DNA of 64,000 nucleotides. Source: Parus major (taxonomy: Eukaryota > Chordata > Aves > Passeriformes > Paridae). The notes under the pieces were generated by a model that was not told where the DNA came from, made no database searches, and worked only from the letters and a program-made list of their open reading frames with translations. A program made the position numbers and the translations under genes. The first letter of the stretch is position 1, and every line of letters starts with the position of its first letter. The stretch covers positions 5,884,627 through 5,948,626 of the forward strand of contig NC_031795.1 of NCBI RefSeq assembly GCF_001522545.3. The letters are read 5' to 3'. Shown here in pieces: positions 45,901 through 60,985 of this stretch.

Positions 45901-46022
45901 AACACAGAATCTGAAATCCTTGATGGTTTGGGTTGGGAGGAGCTTTAAAACTCCTCGATTTCCAATCCCCCTGCCCCAGGCAGGGATGTCACATCAAGCC
46001 CTGCCCAAACTGGCCTTGAAAT
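45901..46022 (-). mobile_element. CR1 LINE fragment
   Basis: CACAGAATCTGAAATCCTTG, GGTTTGGGTTGGGAGGAGCT, CCAATCCCCCTGCCCCAGGC, GGGATGTCACATCAAGCCC and AAACTGGCCTTGAA follow the order of reverse-complemented avian CR1. It lies in the probable 3' untranslated region of GUCA1B. Confidence 0.8.
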
Positions 46023-46960
46023 GTGGAAAAAGTGGCAAAAATTCCAGTACAGTGGTTTTACACTGGACTTAATTTAGCCCCAGACTAGAGATATAAAATT
46101 TACACAAGCTGCAGGCTGAGCTCTGCTGTTCTAACCCATGTTTCTACATAGATGTATGTGGGAAAAGAATTCAGGTTGAATCAATATTTTGGTTCTCCTT
46201 TATTGGATTTACTGGTTCATTTACAGGAAAAAAGCTCCCCAGGAAAATAATAAAAGTTTGTTTGCTCCATTTAATTTTTCCCATGGGATCAGTGGGCCAG
46301 GTCATACCAATGAAAAGATTTACAACCCCTTTTTGTGGCCTTTAATTAGGACTGTAGTAACTGTCATTAGCTGATTAGTTTGCTGGTTTGTGGTCTTGTC
46401 AGTTTACCCAGTGTTTAAATTCCACGGGGAAGTGTTCAGGATTAGACACAATCAGTGCTAGAGTTCAGCTCGTGCACATTTCCACTTTGAAATAGCTTTT
46501 CTATGAGTTCTCTGTAAATACCGAGCAGTTTGTGGTGTGCTGACTTATCAGAGCTGATTAGACTTGTGCTTTCTGCTGCTCTCAGGCAGCTGCTCACAGC
46601 TCTCTCTAGTCAATAGTTTATCAGCCCAAGATCTGAAAGAAAAATCTGACTTCTGACTTGAGAGCCTCTAAGAAAACATTCACTTTTATTGATTTTCCAA
46701 CCTGTGAAAAAAATGTTTTCACTGGAGGACAAAAATCTCTAAGAATTCCTTGCATTTCAGCACCTCAGCCGAGCTAACACCCCCTGCTCCTTGCAGGGTT
46801 TTGGGGAGGCTGTTTTAGTTGACAGAATTGCATTTTTCTGGTTCAAATCCTGCAGCTCTGCTCTCCTGGCCAGCCCAGGCTCTGCAGGGGCTGTTTGGGA
46901 CCCCCAGCCCTGCTGAGCTCTGCTACAGCTGCTGCTGGAAGTTTTGTAAACCACGAATTG

Positions 46961-46966
46961 AATAAA
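46961..46966 (+). terminator. GUCA1B: Probable GUCA1B polyadenylation signal
   Basis: AATAAA 1.9 kb after the stop, followed by T/GT-rich sequence (CTCTGTTTCATAGTGTTTAT). An AATAAA also occurs near 46248, so alternative ends are possible. Confidence 0.45.
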
Positions 46967-48002
46967 GAAATATTTATTAAAAACCTCTGTTTCATAGTGT
47001 TTATTTGTTAATTAGGTGAAGATCTGTGTAAGCAGCTGAGTGTCTGACTGAAACTGTGGCCTGTGAGTGTGATCTGTTGAATTTAGGGGAGGAGCTGATG
47101 GAGCAGCCGGGTAAGGCAGAGATAAGGCAGAGATGACGATGGAGGAGCCTCTTCTGTTTAACTTCCGTGTGATGACAGCAAAAACCATGAGAGTATAATT
47201 AAAACCACGATGTTTCTCAGTGGAACTGGAAACGGGTGTTTAAAATAAAGTGAGCAGAGTTGTGCAGCCAGGGCTGAACAGGACCCGGAGGGCTCAGGAT
47301 GGTGCCCTGTGCTGGTGGAGGTGCAGGGGATGTGTTTGTGTCAGAGCTGGCAGAACCAATGGAAAATTGTTCCTCTTATCAATTGTGTAATCTTTGACCA
47401 AGAAATCTCAGGTGCTGTTTTAAAGCCCTGGGTATAAATACCCTGATCTCCTCCCAAACTCCATTCAACACTCACATCACGCTGTTGATGTCAGGCGTTT
47501 TGCATAATCCGTTTTCCAGACTTAGGGCCCAGCTGGAATTGGATTTGACTGATCGGATTTCTTTCTGCTCTAAAGTGGGAAACAGGAAAAGGCAAATGCC
47601 ACCTGACTTTTCTGGGCTACCATCTGCTCCGTGCTTGATGCCCCTGCGGCTGGGCAGGACCAAAGGTGGAATAATCAGGTTGGAAGGCTGGAGCTGGAGC
47701 TGTTGTTGAAGGGAAGAAGGAACAGGAGCCAAGGAGGCATCACATCCTAAAATACTGCGGGAGATGCATCCCTGGAGGAATCTCTGAGCAGCAGGGATGG
47801 GGGAGGAGAGAGGATCCTGCAGCCAGCTCTGTGCCCAGCCCTGCCCTGTGAGCAGCTGAGCTTTGGGCAGGGGTAGGGTTTGTGTCCAGGTCATTCCCGA
47901 AGCACCTGGGGCCAGGTTCCCTTGGAAAATGTCCTGTGGAAAGGCAGAGTGACCTCCTCAGCCCCGTGCTGGCCACTGCAGGCACTGCCTGTGCTCTCAG
48001 TG

Positions 48003-48172
48003 CAAAATTCCTTTCCTTTCTTTCCTCCCTTTCTTCCCTTTCCTCCCTTTCCTCCTTTATTCTCCTTCTTTCTTTCCTTCCCACCTTCCTGCCTGCCCTT
48101 CCTTCATTTCCTTCCTTTTCTCTCCTTGCTGTCCTTCCTTTTCCTTTCCTCCCTTCTTCCCTCTATTTATTC
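48003..48172. repeat. Polypyrimidine tract (TTTCC/CTTCC)n
   Basis: About 170 bp almost entirely C and T on the plus strand, built from TTTCCTCCC and CCTTCCTT blocks. Confidence 0.9.
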
Positions 48173-48329
48173 TTTTGTTCAGAGCTCAGCGCACCTCTGG
48201 ATCTCACAAAGTGTCACCCCTGAAGCTCCTGCACTGGAGGATGCTCAGGGGGCTGAGGAGCGCTGGGGCAGAGCAGCCGAATCCTGCGGGAAGGAGCCCT
48301 GGAAGCGCCTGGAGAGCGGCTCCGAGCCT

Positions 48330-49221
48330 NNNNNNNNNNNNNNNNNNNNNNNNNNNNNNNNNNNNNNNNNNNNNNNNNNNNNNNNNNNNNNNNNNNNNNN
48401 NNNNNNNNNNNNNNNNNNNNNNNNNNNNNNNNNNNNNNNNNNNNNNNNNNNNNNNNNNNNNNNNNNNNNNNNNNNNNNNNNNNNNNNNNNNNNNNNNNNN
48501 NNNNNNNNNNNNNNNNNNNNNNNNNNNNNNNNNNNNNNNNNNNNNNNNNNNNNNNNNNNNNNNNNNNNNNNNNNNNNNNNNNNNNNNNNNNNNNNNNNNN
48601 NNNNNNNNNNNNNNNNNNNNNNNNNNNNNNNNNNNNNNNNNNNNNNNNNNNNNNNNNNNNNNNNNNNNNNNNNNNNNNNNNNNNNNNNNNNNNNNNNNNN
48701 NNNNNNNNNNNNNNNNNNNNNNNNNNNNNNNNNNNNNNNNNNNNNNNNNNNNNNNNNNNNNNNNNNNNNNNNNNNNNNNNNNNNNNNNNNNNNNNNNNNN
48801 NNNNNNNNNNNNNNNNNNNNNNNNNNNNNNNNNNNNNNNNNNNNNNNNNNNNNNNNNNNNNNNNNNNNNNNNNNNNNNNNNNNNNNNNNNNNNNNNNNNN
48901 NNNNNNNNNNNNNNNNNNNNNNNNNNNNNNNNNNNNNNNNNNNNNNNNNNNNNNNNNNNNNNNNNNNNNNNNNNNNNNNNNNNNNNNNNNNNNNNNNNNN
49001 NNNNNNNNNNNNNNNNNNNNNNNNNNNNNNNNNNNNNNNNNNNNNNNNNNNNNNNNNNNNNNNNNNNNNNNNNNNNNNNNNNNNNNNNNNNNNNNNNNNN
49101 NNNNNNNNNNNNNNNNNNNNNNNNNNNNNNNNNNNNNNNNNNNNNNNNNNNNNNNNNNNNNNNNNNNNNNNNNNNNNNNNNNNNNNNNNNNNNNNNNNNN
49201 NNNNNNNNNNNNNNNNNNNNN
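48330..49221. other. Assembly gap (892 N)
   Basis: Longest gap of the window, between the tail-to-tail GUCA1B and GUCA1A genes. Confidence 0.99.
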
Positions 49222-49558
49222 GGGATGGGAACAGCGAGAGGGACCAGGATGGAAGGTGGATGGGGCAGGGATGGGCACAGGGACAGCCCTTACAGAATAT
49301 TTGGATTTATAAATTGAAATGTGGTCGGTGACAGCTGCTCCCTGCAGCTCCTGGGTGCAGAGGGGAGCTCGGGCACTGCCCCTGCCCAGGGGATGCTCAC
49401 AAAGCCCACGCTGAGCTCAGCTCCCTCCTCGTGCTGCTGCAGAGCCAAAGGGCTCCGAGTTTTGTGCTGGGGGTTTCGTTTTGCTGTGAGAAGGAGAGTT
49501 CCACTCTGAGTGAACAGCTCAGCCCACCTGTAATGGGGTTTGCAGTGCCCACGGAGGG

Positions 49559-49595
49559 CTCCTGTCCTGTCCTGTCCTGTCCTGTCCTGTCCTGT
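49559..49595. repeat. (CCTGT)n microsatellite
   Basis: Seven pentamers in a row, CCTGTCCTGTCCTGTCCTGT and on. Confidence 0.9.
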
Positions 49596-49730
49596 GCCTT
49601 GTGAGCCCAAGAACAGCCCCAGAGCAGCTGTTCCTGTACTTGTGTGAGCCACTAAATCTGTCCTGCTGGAAACAGAGGGATGCACTGGAAGAGAGAAGAG
49701 GCAAGACCAGAAATAATACTGTAAAACATC

Positions 49731-49736
49731 TTTATT
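49731..49736 (-). terminator. GUCA1A: GUCA1A polyadenylation signal
   Basis: TTTATT on the plus strand, AATAAA on the minus strand, about 1.04 kb after the GUCA1A stop. Confidence 0.6.
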
Positions 49737-50776
49737 AGTTCACCATAGGACTGGAAGTAGAAAAGCTTCCAGGTAAAAGTCTGTCAGGTGAAAAAGACAC
49801 ACAGGAAAAACGGCCAGGAAGCTGTTTATGAATTGCAAACACCCAGTGCTAAATAACAGAACTCTCAGCTGGGCAAGAGATGCTCGCTGGTGTCCTGGGC
49901 TGCCTCAGCACGCCTGGGGCTCAGAGCTGAGGAGCATCCAGCGGCTCCAGAGGCTGCGGGGGCTGAACCCCAGCCCCTGCCCCGACCCCAGCCGGGGCAC
50001 CCAGCAGGAATCCTCGGGCACCCATGGGGGCTCTGAGCTGAGTCTCACCCCTCTGTAGCAGCTCCCCCCAAACCCCACACAGACACGGGGGTCAAAGCCT
50101 CCCACTGCTCCTTTTCCAGGTGGTAAAACGTGCAGGAATCATCTCCCTCTCGGTTTCTGCATTGATGATTCTGCTTATCTGGAAGGGCTTCCTTCCTTCC
50201 AGATGCCTCAGGGAGAAACGTTTCCTTACAGTCCGGGGGGGTTGTTAAAAAAAGGCACCATTCGATGTTTTTAACGCTTTTAGACAAAGAAAAGCCACTG
50301 CATTCACCCCTCCCCTTTCTCTAGCTCATAAACGCTTGAACTCAGTTATCACTAATCACTGCTGACCAAATAATAACGAATGGGGGAAGGAGGGACCAGA
50401 GCCGGTGATTGCTTGCTCTGCAATTACAAAAGGAAGGAGAAGCTTTGGAGCTGCTTTTCCAGGACCCTCTCACCGGGGCCAAGTCCTGGGCAGCCCCGGG
50501 GCCGGACCCCACTGAGGGGTGTCAGCCACGGCCTCGGTGGGAATTTTGGGGTTCTCGGAGGGTTCTTGACCTGCAGAGCCTCGAGCCCTGCCCGGGCAGC
50601 AGCGGCTGTCCCCTCCCCGAGCTCAGCAGCAGCGTCCAGAGGCCCCGAGGCCATGCAGGGTCAGTGTGGGACCCTCTCCTGGCAGAGACCTCTCCTCTCA
50701 GCGCTGCCTGTCCGTGGGAGCTGCAGCCCCCAGCCCAGCCCAGCTGCCAGGGGAGGCCAGGGACAGCATCCTGCAG

Positions 50777-53868
<3,092 letters not shown>

Positions 53869-54105
53869 CTCCACACCAAGTGCTGCTCCCTTTGCAGCCA
53901 AAAACGGAGCGTTTGTGAAATTTAGGGGGAAAAAAAATCACAATTCTGCTTCTTTGCCTTCAAAGCCCAGGATTCCCCAGCACTGCAGGGGTCAGAGCAT
54001 CAGTGAAGTGCCTGGTGCTGCCCGGATTCCAGCGGTGATGGACGCAGGAGACTCGTCCTCCTGGGGAAACCCAAAAGCACAAAACCCTCTTTGGAGGGGA
54101 AGGTG

Positions 54106-54142
54106 ATATTTAAGTAGCCAGCAAATCCCTCCCCAGCCAATA
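54106..54142 (-). promoter_or_regulatory. GUCA1A: Candidate GUCA1A core promoter (TATA-like and CCAAT elements)
   Basis: On the minus strand TTAAATAT (54106-54113) lies about 240 bp upstream of the ATG. CCAAT at 54136-54140 on the plus strand is an inverted CCAAT box about 25 bp further upstream. Spacing fits a start site near 54080. Not verified. Confidence 0.35.
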
Positions 54143-54242
54143 AGGTTGGGGGGCGGTGGGCTCCTGCCAGGCATTAAGAGTTCAGGGTTAAAATAGAAAA
54201 GAGGTAAAATGGGAAAGTCTTGCAGATTACAGGCCCAGCAGG

Positions 54243-54290
54243 AGATTAGGAGGGTGGAATTTTCTCTGTGATGAGCTAATCTCTTAATCC
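54243..54290 (-). promoter_or_regulatory. GUCA1A: Cluster of TAATCC/TAATCT homeodomain motifs upstream of GUCA1A
   Basis: AGATTA at 54243-54248, TAATCT at 54277-54282 and TAATCC at 54285-54290 lie within 50 bp, some 130-180 bp upstream of the TATA-like element. TAATCC is the core recognised by Crx/Otx-type photoreceptor factors. Motifs are seen; their use is inferred. Confidence 0.35.
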
Positions 54291-54895
54291 ACTTCATTTA
54301 TCGTTTTTGGGGGGGCTGGTGTCACATAAACAACTTTTGCAGCAGAACCAGAGTAAGAAGAATGAGGGAAAACCGCTCTGAGTCCTCTGTGCTGTTACTG
54401 CTTTTTGCTTTCCCTTCCCTTCATTCTGACAGGATTCCAGAGAATTCCAGAATTCTGGGGCCTGGAATTCAGGGAGGGGAAAGTGCCACTTCAGGAGATG
54501 CACCAGGAGGGTAAATTTGGTGTGAGGAGACAAATATAGAAACATAATTGAATGGGAAAGGTTTAAGTGCTTTAATTGCAGACAGCAGGAAAGGGAAGGG
54601 CCCTGTCCCCCAGCTCCAGGGGTTCCATGTCCTGCCCTGGTCCTGCCAATTGAGAGGTTTTTCCTCAGAATTGTCCCACTCTGCTCAGCCCAGCAGTGTG
54701 TCCTGGCTGCTATGTTAAAAACCAGCTCCCACCAGGGCAGTTAGACACAGCTTTAAAGATTCTCCACGTAAATACAACCAAATCCAATGCTGTTCTCACT
54801 CTGACACACAACATTCTGAGAAGTACTCAGGAATTATCCTCAGAAAGCATTGTGGGCCAGAGCCTCTGAGTGAATGGATGTGAGTCTGTCCCACA

Positions 54896-55148
54896 NNNNN
54901 NNNNNNNNNNNNNNNNNNNNNNNNNNNNNNNNNNNNNNNNNNNNNNNNNNNNNNNNNNNNNNNNNNNNNNNNNNNNNNNNNNNNNNNNNNNNNNNNNNNN
55001 NNNNNNNNNNNNNNNNNNNNNNNNNNNNNNNNNNNNNNNNNNNNNNNNNNNNNNNNNNNNNNNNNNNNNNNNNNNNNNNNNNNNNNNNNNNNNNNNNNNN
55101 NNNNNNNNNNNNNNNNNNNNNNNNNNNNNNNNNNNNNNNNNNNNNNNN
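54896..55148. other. Assembly gap (253 N)
   Basis: Run of N between GUCA1A and the GUCA1ANB-like exon. Confidence 0.99.
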
Positions 55149-55646
55149 TTTATCCATAACACACATTTTATATCTAACAACCTCAGTTATCTAACAAGTC
55201 ATAGAGCCCAGTGCTGCCTCTGCACCACAGTAAATTTGGAATAATTCTGCTAAAAAAAGCAGCATTACACAATCGTAAAACACTTAGGGAAAAGGAATTA
55301 AGCACTAATTGGATGTGCTAATTCTGTGCTGGCCACCGGGCCCCTGGTGTGCCAGGTGAAGTTTCAGTGAGCTCAGCCCGGGCTGTGCTGAGCCAGGCGA
55401 GCTGGGCTGGGTGGCCCTCGCTCCGTGCCCTGTGCTGTGACACCCAGGCCACGGGTGCAAACCACAGGAGGAGAGGGGCAGGGTGTCCAGAGCAAAACCC
55501 ACCCTGCAGATTTTACTGGGGAGCGGTGGCAGAGCCTCCCCACCCATCCCCAGCCTGCTGCCCGCCCTGGCCGGGGCTGATTCTCTGCTGGGACGCGCAG
55601 CTGCCGATTTTACTGGGCTTTATTTCCTGGCCTGGGCTGCTCTCAG

Positions 55647-56009
55647 CTACGGTTTGGGGCCGTGGAAGGATCTCCACTTGATGGGGTCTGTGCTCTCCAC
55701 GCCGAGGCGCCGCCGGCCGTGGCTGGCGCTCTCCTGGAAGCGGAAGCCACAGAAAGGTTTCTGCGAGGTGCAGAACGGGGCCAGAGAGTTGGACCACTGG
55801 GGCTGGTAGAACACGAAGTCCAGGGAGCTGAGGGGACGGTCCCCAGCGTGGACAATGACTGGGATGAAGCGAGAGCCCAGAGGAGGGGCTGGAGGCGGCC
55901 GGTTCCTCGACCTGGGAGGGGGGTTGGTCATCTCTGGCATCGCTTTGGCCTTCTCCATTCCCTTGGTTCTCGTGTGGTCTTTGCCAGGGGGTTCTGGTGT
56001 TTTAGCCAC
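55647..56009 (-). CDS. GUCA1ANB: Probable GUCA1ANB / CIMIP3 homologue, C-terminal coding exon
   Basis: A conserved-looking exon read from 56009 (acceptor CTCCACAG) to the stop at 55647, about 120 codons. It opens VAKTPEPPGKDHTRTKGMEK, continues with a Pro/Arg-rich stretch (NPPPRSRNRPPPAPP), then a compact part, RFIPVIVHAGDRPLSSLDFV, FYQPQWSNSL, FCGFRFQES and STDPIKWRSF. I assign it to GUCA1ANB (GUCA1A neighbour; ciliary microtubule inner protein 3) from its position immediately upstream of GUCA1A on the same strand, its small size and its style of sequence, not from an alignment. The start is unresolved: the frame stays open through the acceptor to an ATG at 56054, an internal Met (MEKAKAM) is possible, or an upstream exon may exist in the 56-62 kb stretch. 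Confidence 0.5.
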   Translation of the reverse strand: MAKTPEPPGKDHTRTKGMEKAKAMPEMTNPPPRSRNRPPPAPPLGSRFIPVIVHAGDRPLSSLDFVFYQPQWSNSLAPFCTSQKPFCGFRFQESASHGRRRLGVESTDPIKWRSFHGPKP

Positions 56010-57960
56010 CTGTGGAGCAGAGGATCCAGAGAAAGACGTGGTGATTCCCACCATCCCACCCCAGGACAGCCAGGGAAGCTCTGCAAGGGCAGCCAGGGCA
56101 CTGCAGGTGCTGAGGAGCCAGGGGTTTACACATCCTTAGCCAAAAATCTGAGGTGGTGCTGCTTAAAGTGAAAGGGAATTTAAATTCAAACAATGTCTGG
56201 GAATATGGAAGCGACTTTAAACAGATGCTGAGAGAATGGGAATGATGAGACACAAAGGATTTGATTCTCTCTTGACTCCCAGTTCCAGCAGTGATAAATG
56301 CCAGCAGCACACGCTCCTGGCAAAGCTGTCACCAGCCACAGCCGTGGCAAACCTGCCTTGAAAACGCTTCAGCACAATCTGAGAGGACGTAGCAGTGCTG
56401 GCAGAACCTGCCACTGTCCTTTGGAGCACCTTTGGAGCACCAGCTCAGCAGCTCTGGGTCCCCCTGCAGGGACCCCACCCCTCCCTGCGCCTCCTCCTGC
56501 TCTGGGAATCGCTCCCAGCCCAATTCCAAGTGGATTTTCCCCCCAGAAATGTGGAGGCCCCAGGCTGGGCACAAGGACCAGGGAAAGAGCTCGTTTGGCC
56601 TGAGCATTTGCAAGAACCCTCTGCTGAGGAGGGGGAAGGACACGAGCCCCAAGCCACACACGGGTGACCCAGGGCTGTGCTTGACTGCAGAGATATTTCT
56701 GCTGCTGTTACCTAAGCATGACTCAGTTATCTTGTTTTCATTGACGACACCTCTGTGCAAATGGAAACTGGCTCTTCCCTCAGCAATTAGCCACTCCACT
56801 CCTGCCTGTCTTAAAGAAGTGCTTTGCTGTTTGCTTATTTTTAACCTTGTAAAGAGGTTTCCTACTTTCCGTGACGTACTTGGTGCTATTTCTGTTCACT
56901 AGATCCTAAATCTACTGGAAGGGGAATGCCTGCTAATTGTTTAGAAATCTCCTTAAGGCCTGTCAGGGGAATCACCACATCCCTGCACGTTCACCACCTC
57001 TTTTTGTCACCCATTTCTGCAGGGCTGATGCCAAATGCCTGAAAGGCTGGACCTCAGCACACAGGTGTTGTTTCAGCAGTTGCTGCCCCAAGGAAACTTC
57101 AGTCCATTTTTCCCCAGGGCATATAAAGATGGGGTTTTGGCTCCTGAAAAGCAGATTTAACACCACCACAGCCATTTCAGTGAGGTTTGTGCAGCCCTGC
57201 TCTGGACTTGGATCGTTCAGAAGCTGCTGTTTTCACACGTGTGTGCTGCTTGCTCCTGGCCATTTTCACATTGGAAGAGACAAGTACACGCACGACTGTG
57301 CTGATGCCTCTGCACCCACCCAGCAGGAGCACTAAAGTCATGAATTCGGGGCGTGGAGGGGAGGCTGGAGCTGCCCTGGCAACCTGATTGCCAAGTCATG
57401 CAGATGCCTTCAAGATGAGCAAGCCTGGCTGGGCTCTGGAGCCCTGGAGTCACCTCAGTGACGGGCAGGTCCCGAGCCAGGGCGTGCTGAGCTCTGCTCC
57501 TGCCCTGGGACCGGCTGTCCCACAGGTCCTGCTCATCCTCTGGGGCACCTGGAGCTCTGCAGAACCTCCTCCCTGCCCGGGTGAGTGCACCTGCCTGTGA
57601 GAGCCCTGCCTTGGAGGGGAAGCACCAGCTTAAGGTCCCGGTGCTATTTATGGCACTGCCAGCACTCCGTGCCTGAATGAAGAGCCCCACGTAATCCTAT
57701 TGCACCTGCTCCTACGTGGAGAGATCCCTAATCCCTGCCAAACTGCCTGCTGTCTGCCAAGGCAGATCCCCCGGCTGGCTCCCAGGGAAAGGCTGGGAAG
57801 CAGGAAGGGTTCAGTGCTGCTCCCTGGGGAGGAGCTCCCTGAGCAGCTGCCAGAGCTCCCTGTCCCTGCTCAGGGGCTGTGCCCACGCCAGCAGCTCCTC
57901 TCCTGTCCCCAGAGCCATCCTGGAGTCATCCTGGAGTCATCCTGGAGACATCCCTGATCC

Positions 57961-58553
57961 NNNNNNNNNNNNNNNNNNNNNNNNNNNNNNNNNNNNNNNN
58001 NNNNNNNNNNNNNNNNNNNNNNNNNNNNNNNNNNNNNNNNNNNNNNNNNNNNNNNNNNNNNNNNNNNNNNNNNNNNNNNNNNNNNNNNNNNNNNNNNNNN
58101 NNNNNNNNNNNNNNNNNNNNNNNNNNNNNNNNNNNNNNNNNNNNNNNNNNNNNNNNNNNNNNNNNNNNNNNNNNNNNNNNNNNNNNNNNNNNNNNNNNNN
58201 NNNNNNNNNNNNNNNNNNNNNNNNNNNNNNNNNNNNNNNNNNNNNNNNNNNNNNNNNNNNNNNNNNNNNNNNNNNNNNNNNNNNNNNNNNNNNNNNNNNN
58301 NNNNNNNNNNNNNNNNNNNNNNNNNNNNNNNNNNNNNNNNNNNNNNNNNNNNNNNNNNNNNNNNNNNNNNNNNNNNNNNNNNNNNNNNNNNNNNNNNNNN
58401 NNNNNNNNNNNNNNNNNNNNNNNNNNNNNNNNNNNNNNNNNNNNNNNNNNNNNNNNNNNNNNNNNNNNNNNNNNNNNNNNNNNNNNNNNNNNNNNNNNNN
58501 NNNNNNNNNNNNNNNNNNNNNNNNNNNNNNNNNNNNNNNNNNNNNNNNNNNNN
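57961..58553. other. Assembly gap (593 N)
   Basis: Run of N following three copies of CTGGAGTCATC-type sequence. Confidence 0.99.
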
Positions 58554-60154
58554 GCCGTGCTCTGCTCTGAGCTCTCGGCACCACAAGCCCAGGGCAGCTG
58601 TCAGCAGCAGCGGGATTTGTGCAGCAGGGATGGGATGAAACGTCTCTGACACCACTGGGACCTTGCCAGGCCGTCACCTCGGGGCAAGGATGTGCAGCCC
58701 GAAGGGGACAGGGTGAGACAGTGTCCCCCCTGCCCAGCCCAGAGCCCGGCACACCCACCTGGGAGGGATTCCCGGTGATGGGGCCCTGGAGTGCGGCGCT
58801 GTCTGGGGTGGAGGAGGAGACAGCACTGGGGCCGTGGGCAGGGCTGGATGTCGGAGGTACCGGGGCCATTGTGACCCCGGGGGTCTCTGTGACCACAGGG
58901 CATCACCGGGGTGCTGGGTGTCACCAGGGCACGGAGCAGTGCAGGATTTACAGCCCTGGAACCCCTGTGCATCCTCTGCTGGGCCCCTGTCCCCTGGGCA
59001 CGAGCTGGTTCCCTGTCTCCCTGTCCCTGGGAGCTGTTTGCTGTTCTGCAGCCACTCCTGGGGGTTTCTCCTCCCATCCCTCCCTCCTCCAGGTCTGGCC
59101 AGAGCTGCCCTCACTGCACAAACCCTTCTCAGACCTGTGAGTGCAGCAGGAACCGTCCACATCTGTGGGTGCAGCTCCTCACCCTAATGCAAAAGCAGAT
59201 TGTTCTGGGGTGTTTACCCGAACTGGGATCAAAGGCAGCCTCACACTGCGATGTGTTACATCACAGCAGTGTTCACATGGCCCTTTCTATGCCATAAAAT
59301 CTGCTGGAGATCTTCCAAGTGCTTTCCTGAGCTTTGTGCCCAGCCCAGCCCACCAGTCCCTTTCACTGTGTGGCCTCAATCACTCAGGAGTGAGTTGTCC
59401 TTCCTTAAAAATACAGCCCAGCCACCCAGCTCGGCAGCTTTCCTGTGTCTCTGGAGCCTGCAGTGCTCAGAAGCCTCCGTGGCCAGCAGCACACCCAGGC
59501 TGCTCCTCGTGCTGCTCCTGAGCTTTCCCTGCCCCTCCGAGGGGAGCTCTGTGCCTGGCTGGGAGGTGCAAGGTAAAGAACAAACATCTTTCATCTGCAA
59601 CAAACAAATGGGAATGTGCACAGGAGCCTTGGCAGAAGTGCTTAGCAGCTTGTGTTGAGTGGGATAATAAATTCACCTCAGAATCCCTTCATGTTGCACG
59701 GGTGATGTTTTCCTGGGCTCACCACCCAGGGCGAGGCAGGAGCAGGGGTGGTGGGGTGGCAGGGCCGGGCTGTGGCAGCCCCAGCCCCGGGGCTCAGGAG
59801 CTGCCCAGAGCAGTGGCAGGGAGCTGAATCACCCCTTCTGCTCCCACAGCCCCTTTGAAGTCTCCTTGCTGCAGTGAGATTTTTGTGGGACACCTTTGTG
59901 CACGAGCCCAGGCTCTCTCATTCCACGGGATTTTATTGGCTTCACTTCTTAAAATAGTTCCTCTTCTCCTTCCCTTTTTCCATGTCTGCCTCTCTGTGTG
60001 TCCTGCTCCATTTGTTCACTCAGGGGCTGTGGATATCACTGAGCACTTTTGTCTTGCTGGCTTGTAGACAGATACTGTGTCCTTTGTCTTTGGGTTCTCC
60101 ATTCCACCTGATTTCTGCTTTGAGAGGTGCCAGGGAATTTTCTTTAAATGCCAC

Positions 60155-60215
60155 AGGTCAGACTTGGTGATTTCAGAGGTCTTTTCCAACCTCTTTGAAC
60201 TGATCCTGTGCTGTA
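60155..60215 (+). mobile_element. CR1 LINE 3' tail fragment
   Basis: GGTCAGACTTGGTGATTTCA, GAGGTCTTTTCCAACCTCTT and TGAACTGATCCTGTG follow the plus-strand CR1 3' end. Confidence 0.75.
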
Positions 60216-60729
60216 GACAGGTAGAATGATTATAAAAAAAAAAAAAGGCCTTATGAAATCAGGCCTCTCTCTGCTAAAATTGCTAAAATTCTTCTAAATG
60301 CAGCTAACAAGCGATTTGTGAGTTCCCATGGGAAGCTATTTTGAGAATGAGAAGTTCATTTAACACAACAATCTACTCTGAGGGTGAAAAACAAAAGCAC
60401 CTGTGTAAGCAATAGGATTTGTCCCATGAGAACCCACAAAGGAAAAATGTAAACATATCTAGAGAGAGAAAATTTGGTAGGCATTTACAATAGCCAATTT
60501 TCAACGTATTGCTGATCAATTAGGTTAAAGGCAGTGCCTTCCTATAAATATGAGCTTTGTGAATAAAGAAGGAGGTGGAATGAGCCCAGCTGGCTGCAGG
60601 GCCGGGAGGTGAGACAGGATTTAGAGTTTCTGAAGTGCTGGAATGCAGATTGCAGCCTGCAGAGCATGGCTGTGGTGGACAGCAGCCTGCAGCAGGACAG
60701 CCCCAAACACAGCCCCAGCACCGAGGGAA

Positions 60730-60850
60730 ATCCGAACAGGGAATATTCCCAGACCCCCAGACTGTGGAAATCTGAACAGGGAATATTCCCAGACCCCCAG
60801 GCTGTGGAAATCTGAACAGGGAATATTCCCAGACCCCCAGGCTGAGGCTC
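60730..60850. repeat. 40-bp triple repeat with a 12-bp palindrome
   Basis: GAACAGGGAATATTCCCAGA followed by CCCCCAGRCTGTGGAAATCT occurs three times with a 40-bp period (60734, 60774, 60814). Each copy contains the perfect palindrome GGGAATATTCCC. Confidence 0.92.
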
Positions 60851-60939
60851 CAGTCACGGTGGGAGCATCTCCAGAGCAAAGCTGGGGGTGAGTGGCTCCA
60901 GAGCAGCAGAAATGCAGGGAGGACCATCCCTTCTCCAGG

Positions 60940-60985
60940 GTGTGTGTCTGTCTGTGTGTCTGTCTGTGTGTCTGTGTGTGTGTGC
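60940..60985. repeat. (TGTCTGTG)n microsatellite
   Basis: GTGTGTGTCTGTCTGTGTGT type tract. Confidence 0.9.

Larger units (their letters stand above)
46970..49730. other. GUCA1B-GUCA1A intergenic stretch with polypyrimidine tract and gap
   Basis: No coding sequence recognised. Contains a plus-strand polypyrimidine tract (48003-48172, CCTTT/CTTCC mixture), an 892-base gap (48330-49221), and a (CCTGT)n pentamer array (49559-49595). Confidence 0.55.

Noticed and set aside
59460..59575. Secretory signal-like peptide (LLLVLLLSFPCPSEG) followed by a GTAAAG
   Set aside because: No suitable start codon context, no downstream exon recognised, and no matching gene expected between GUCA1ANB and C6orf132.
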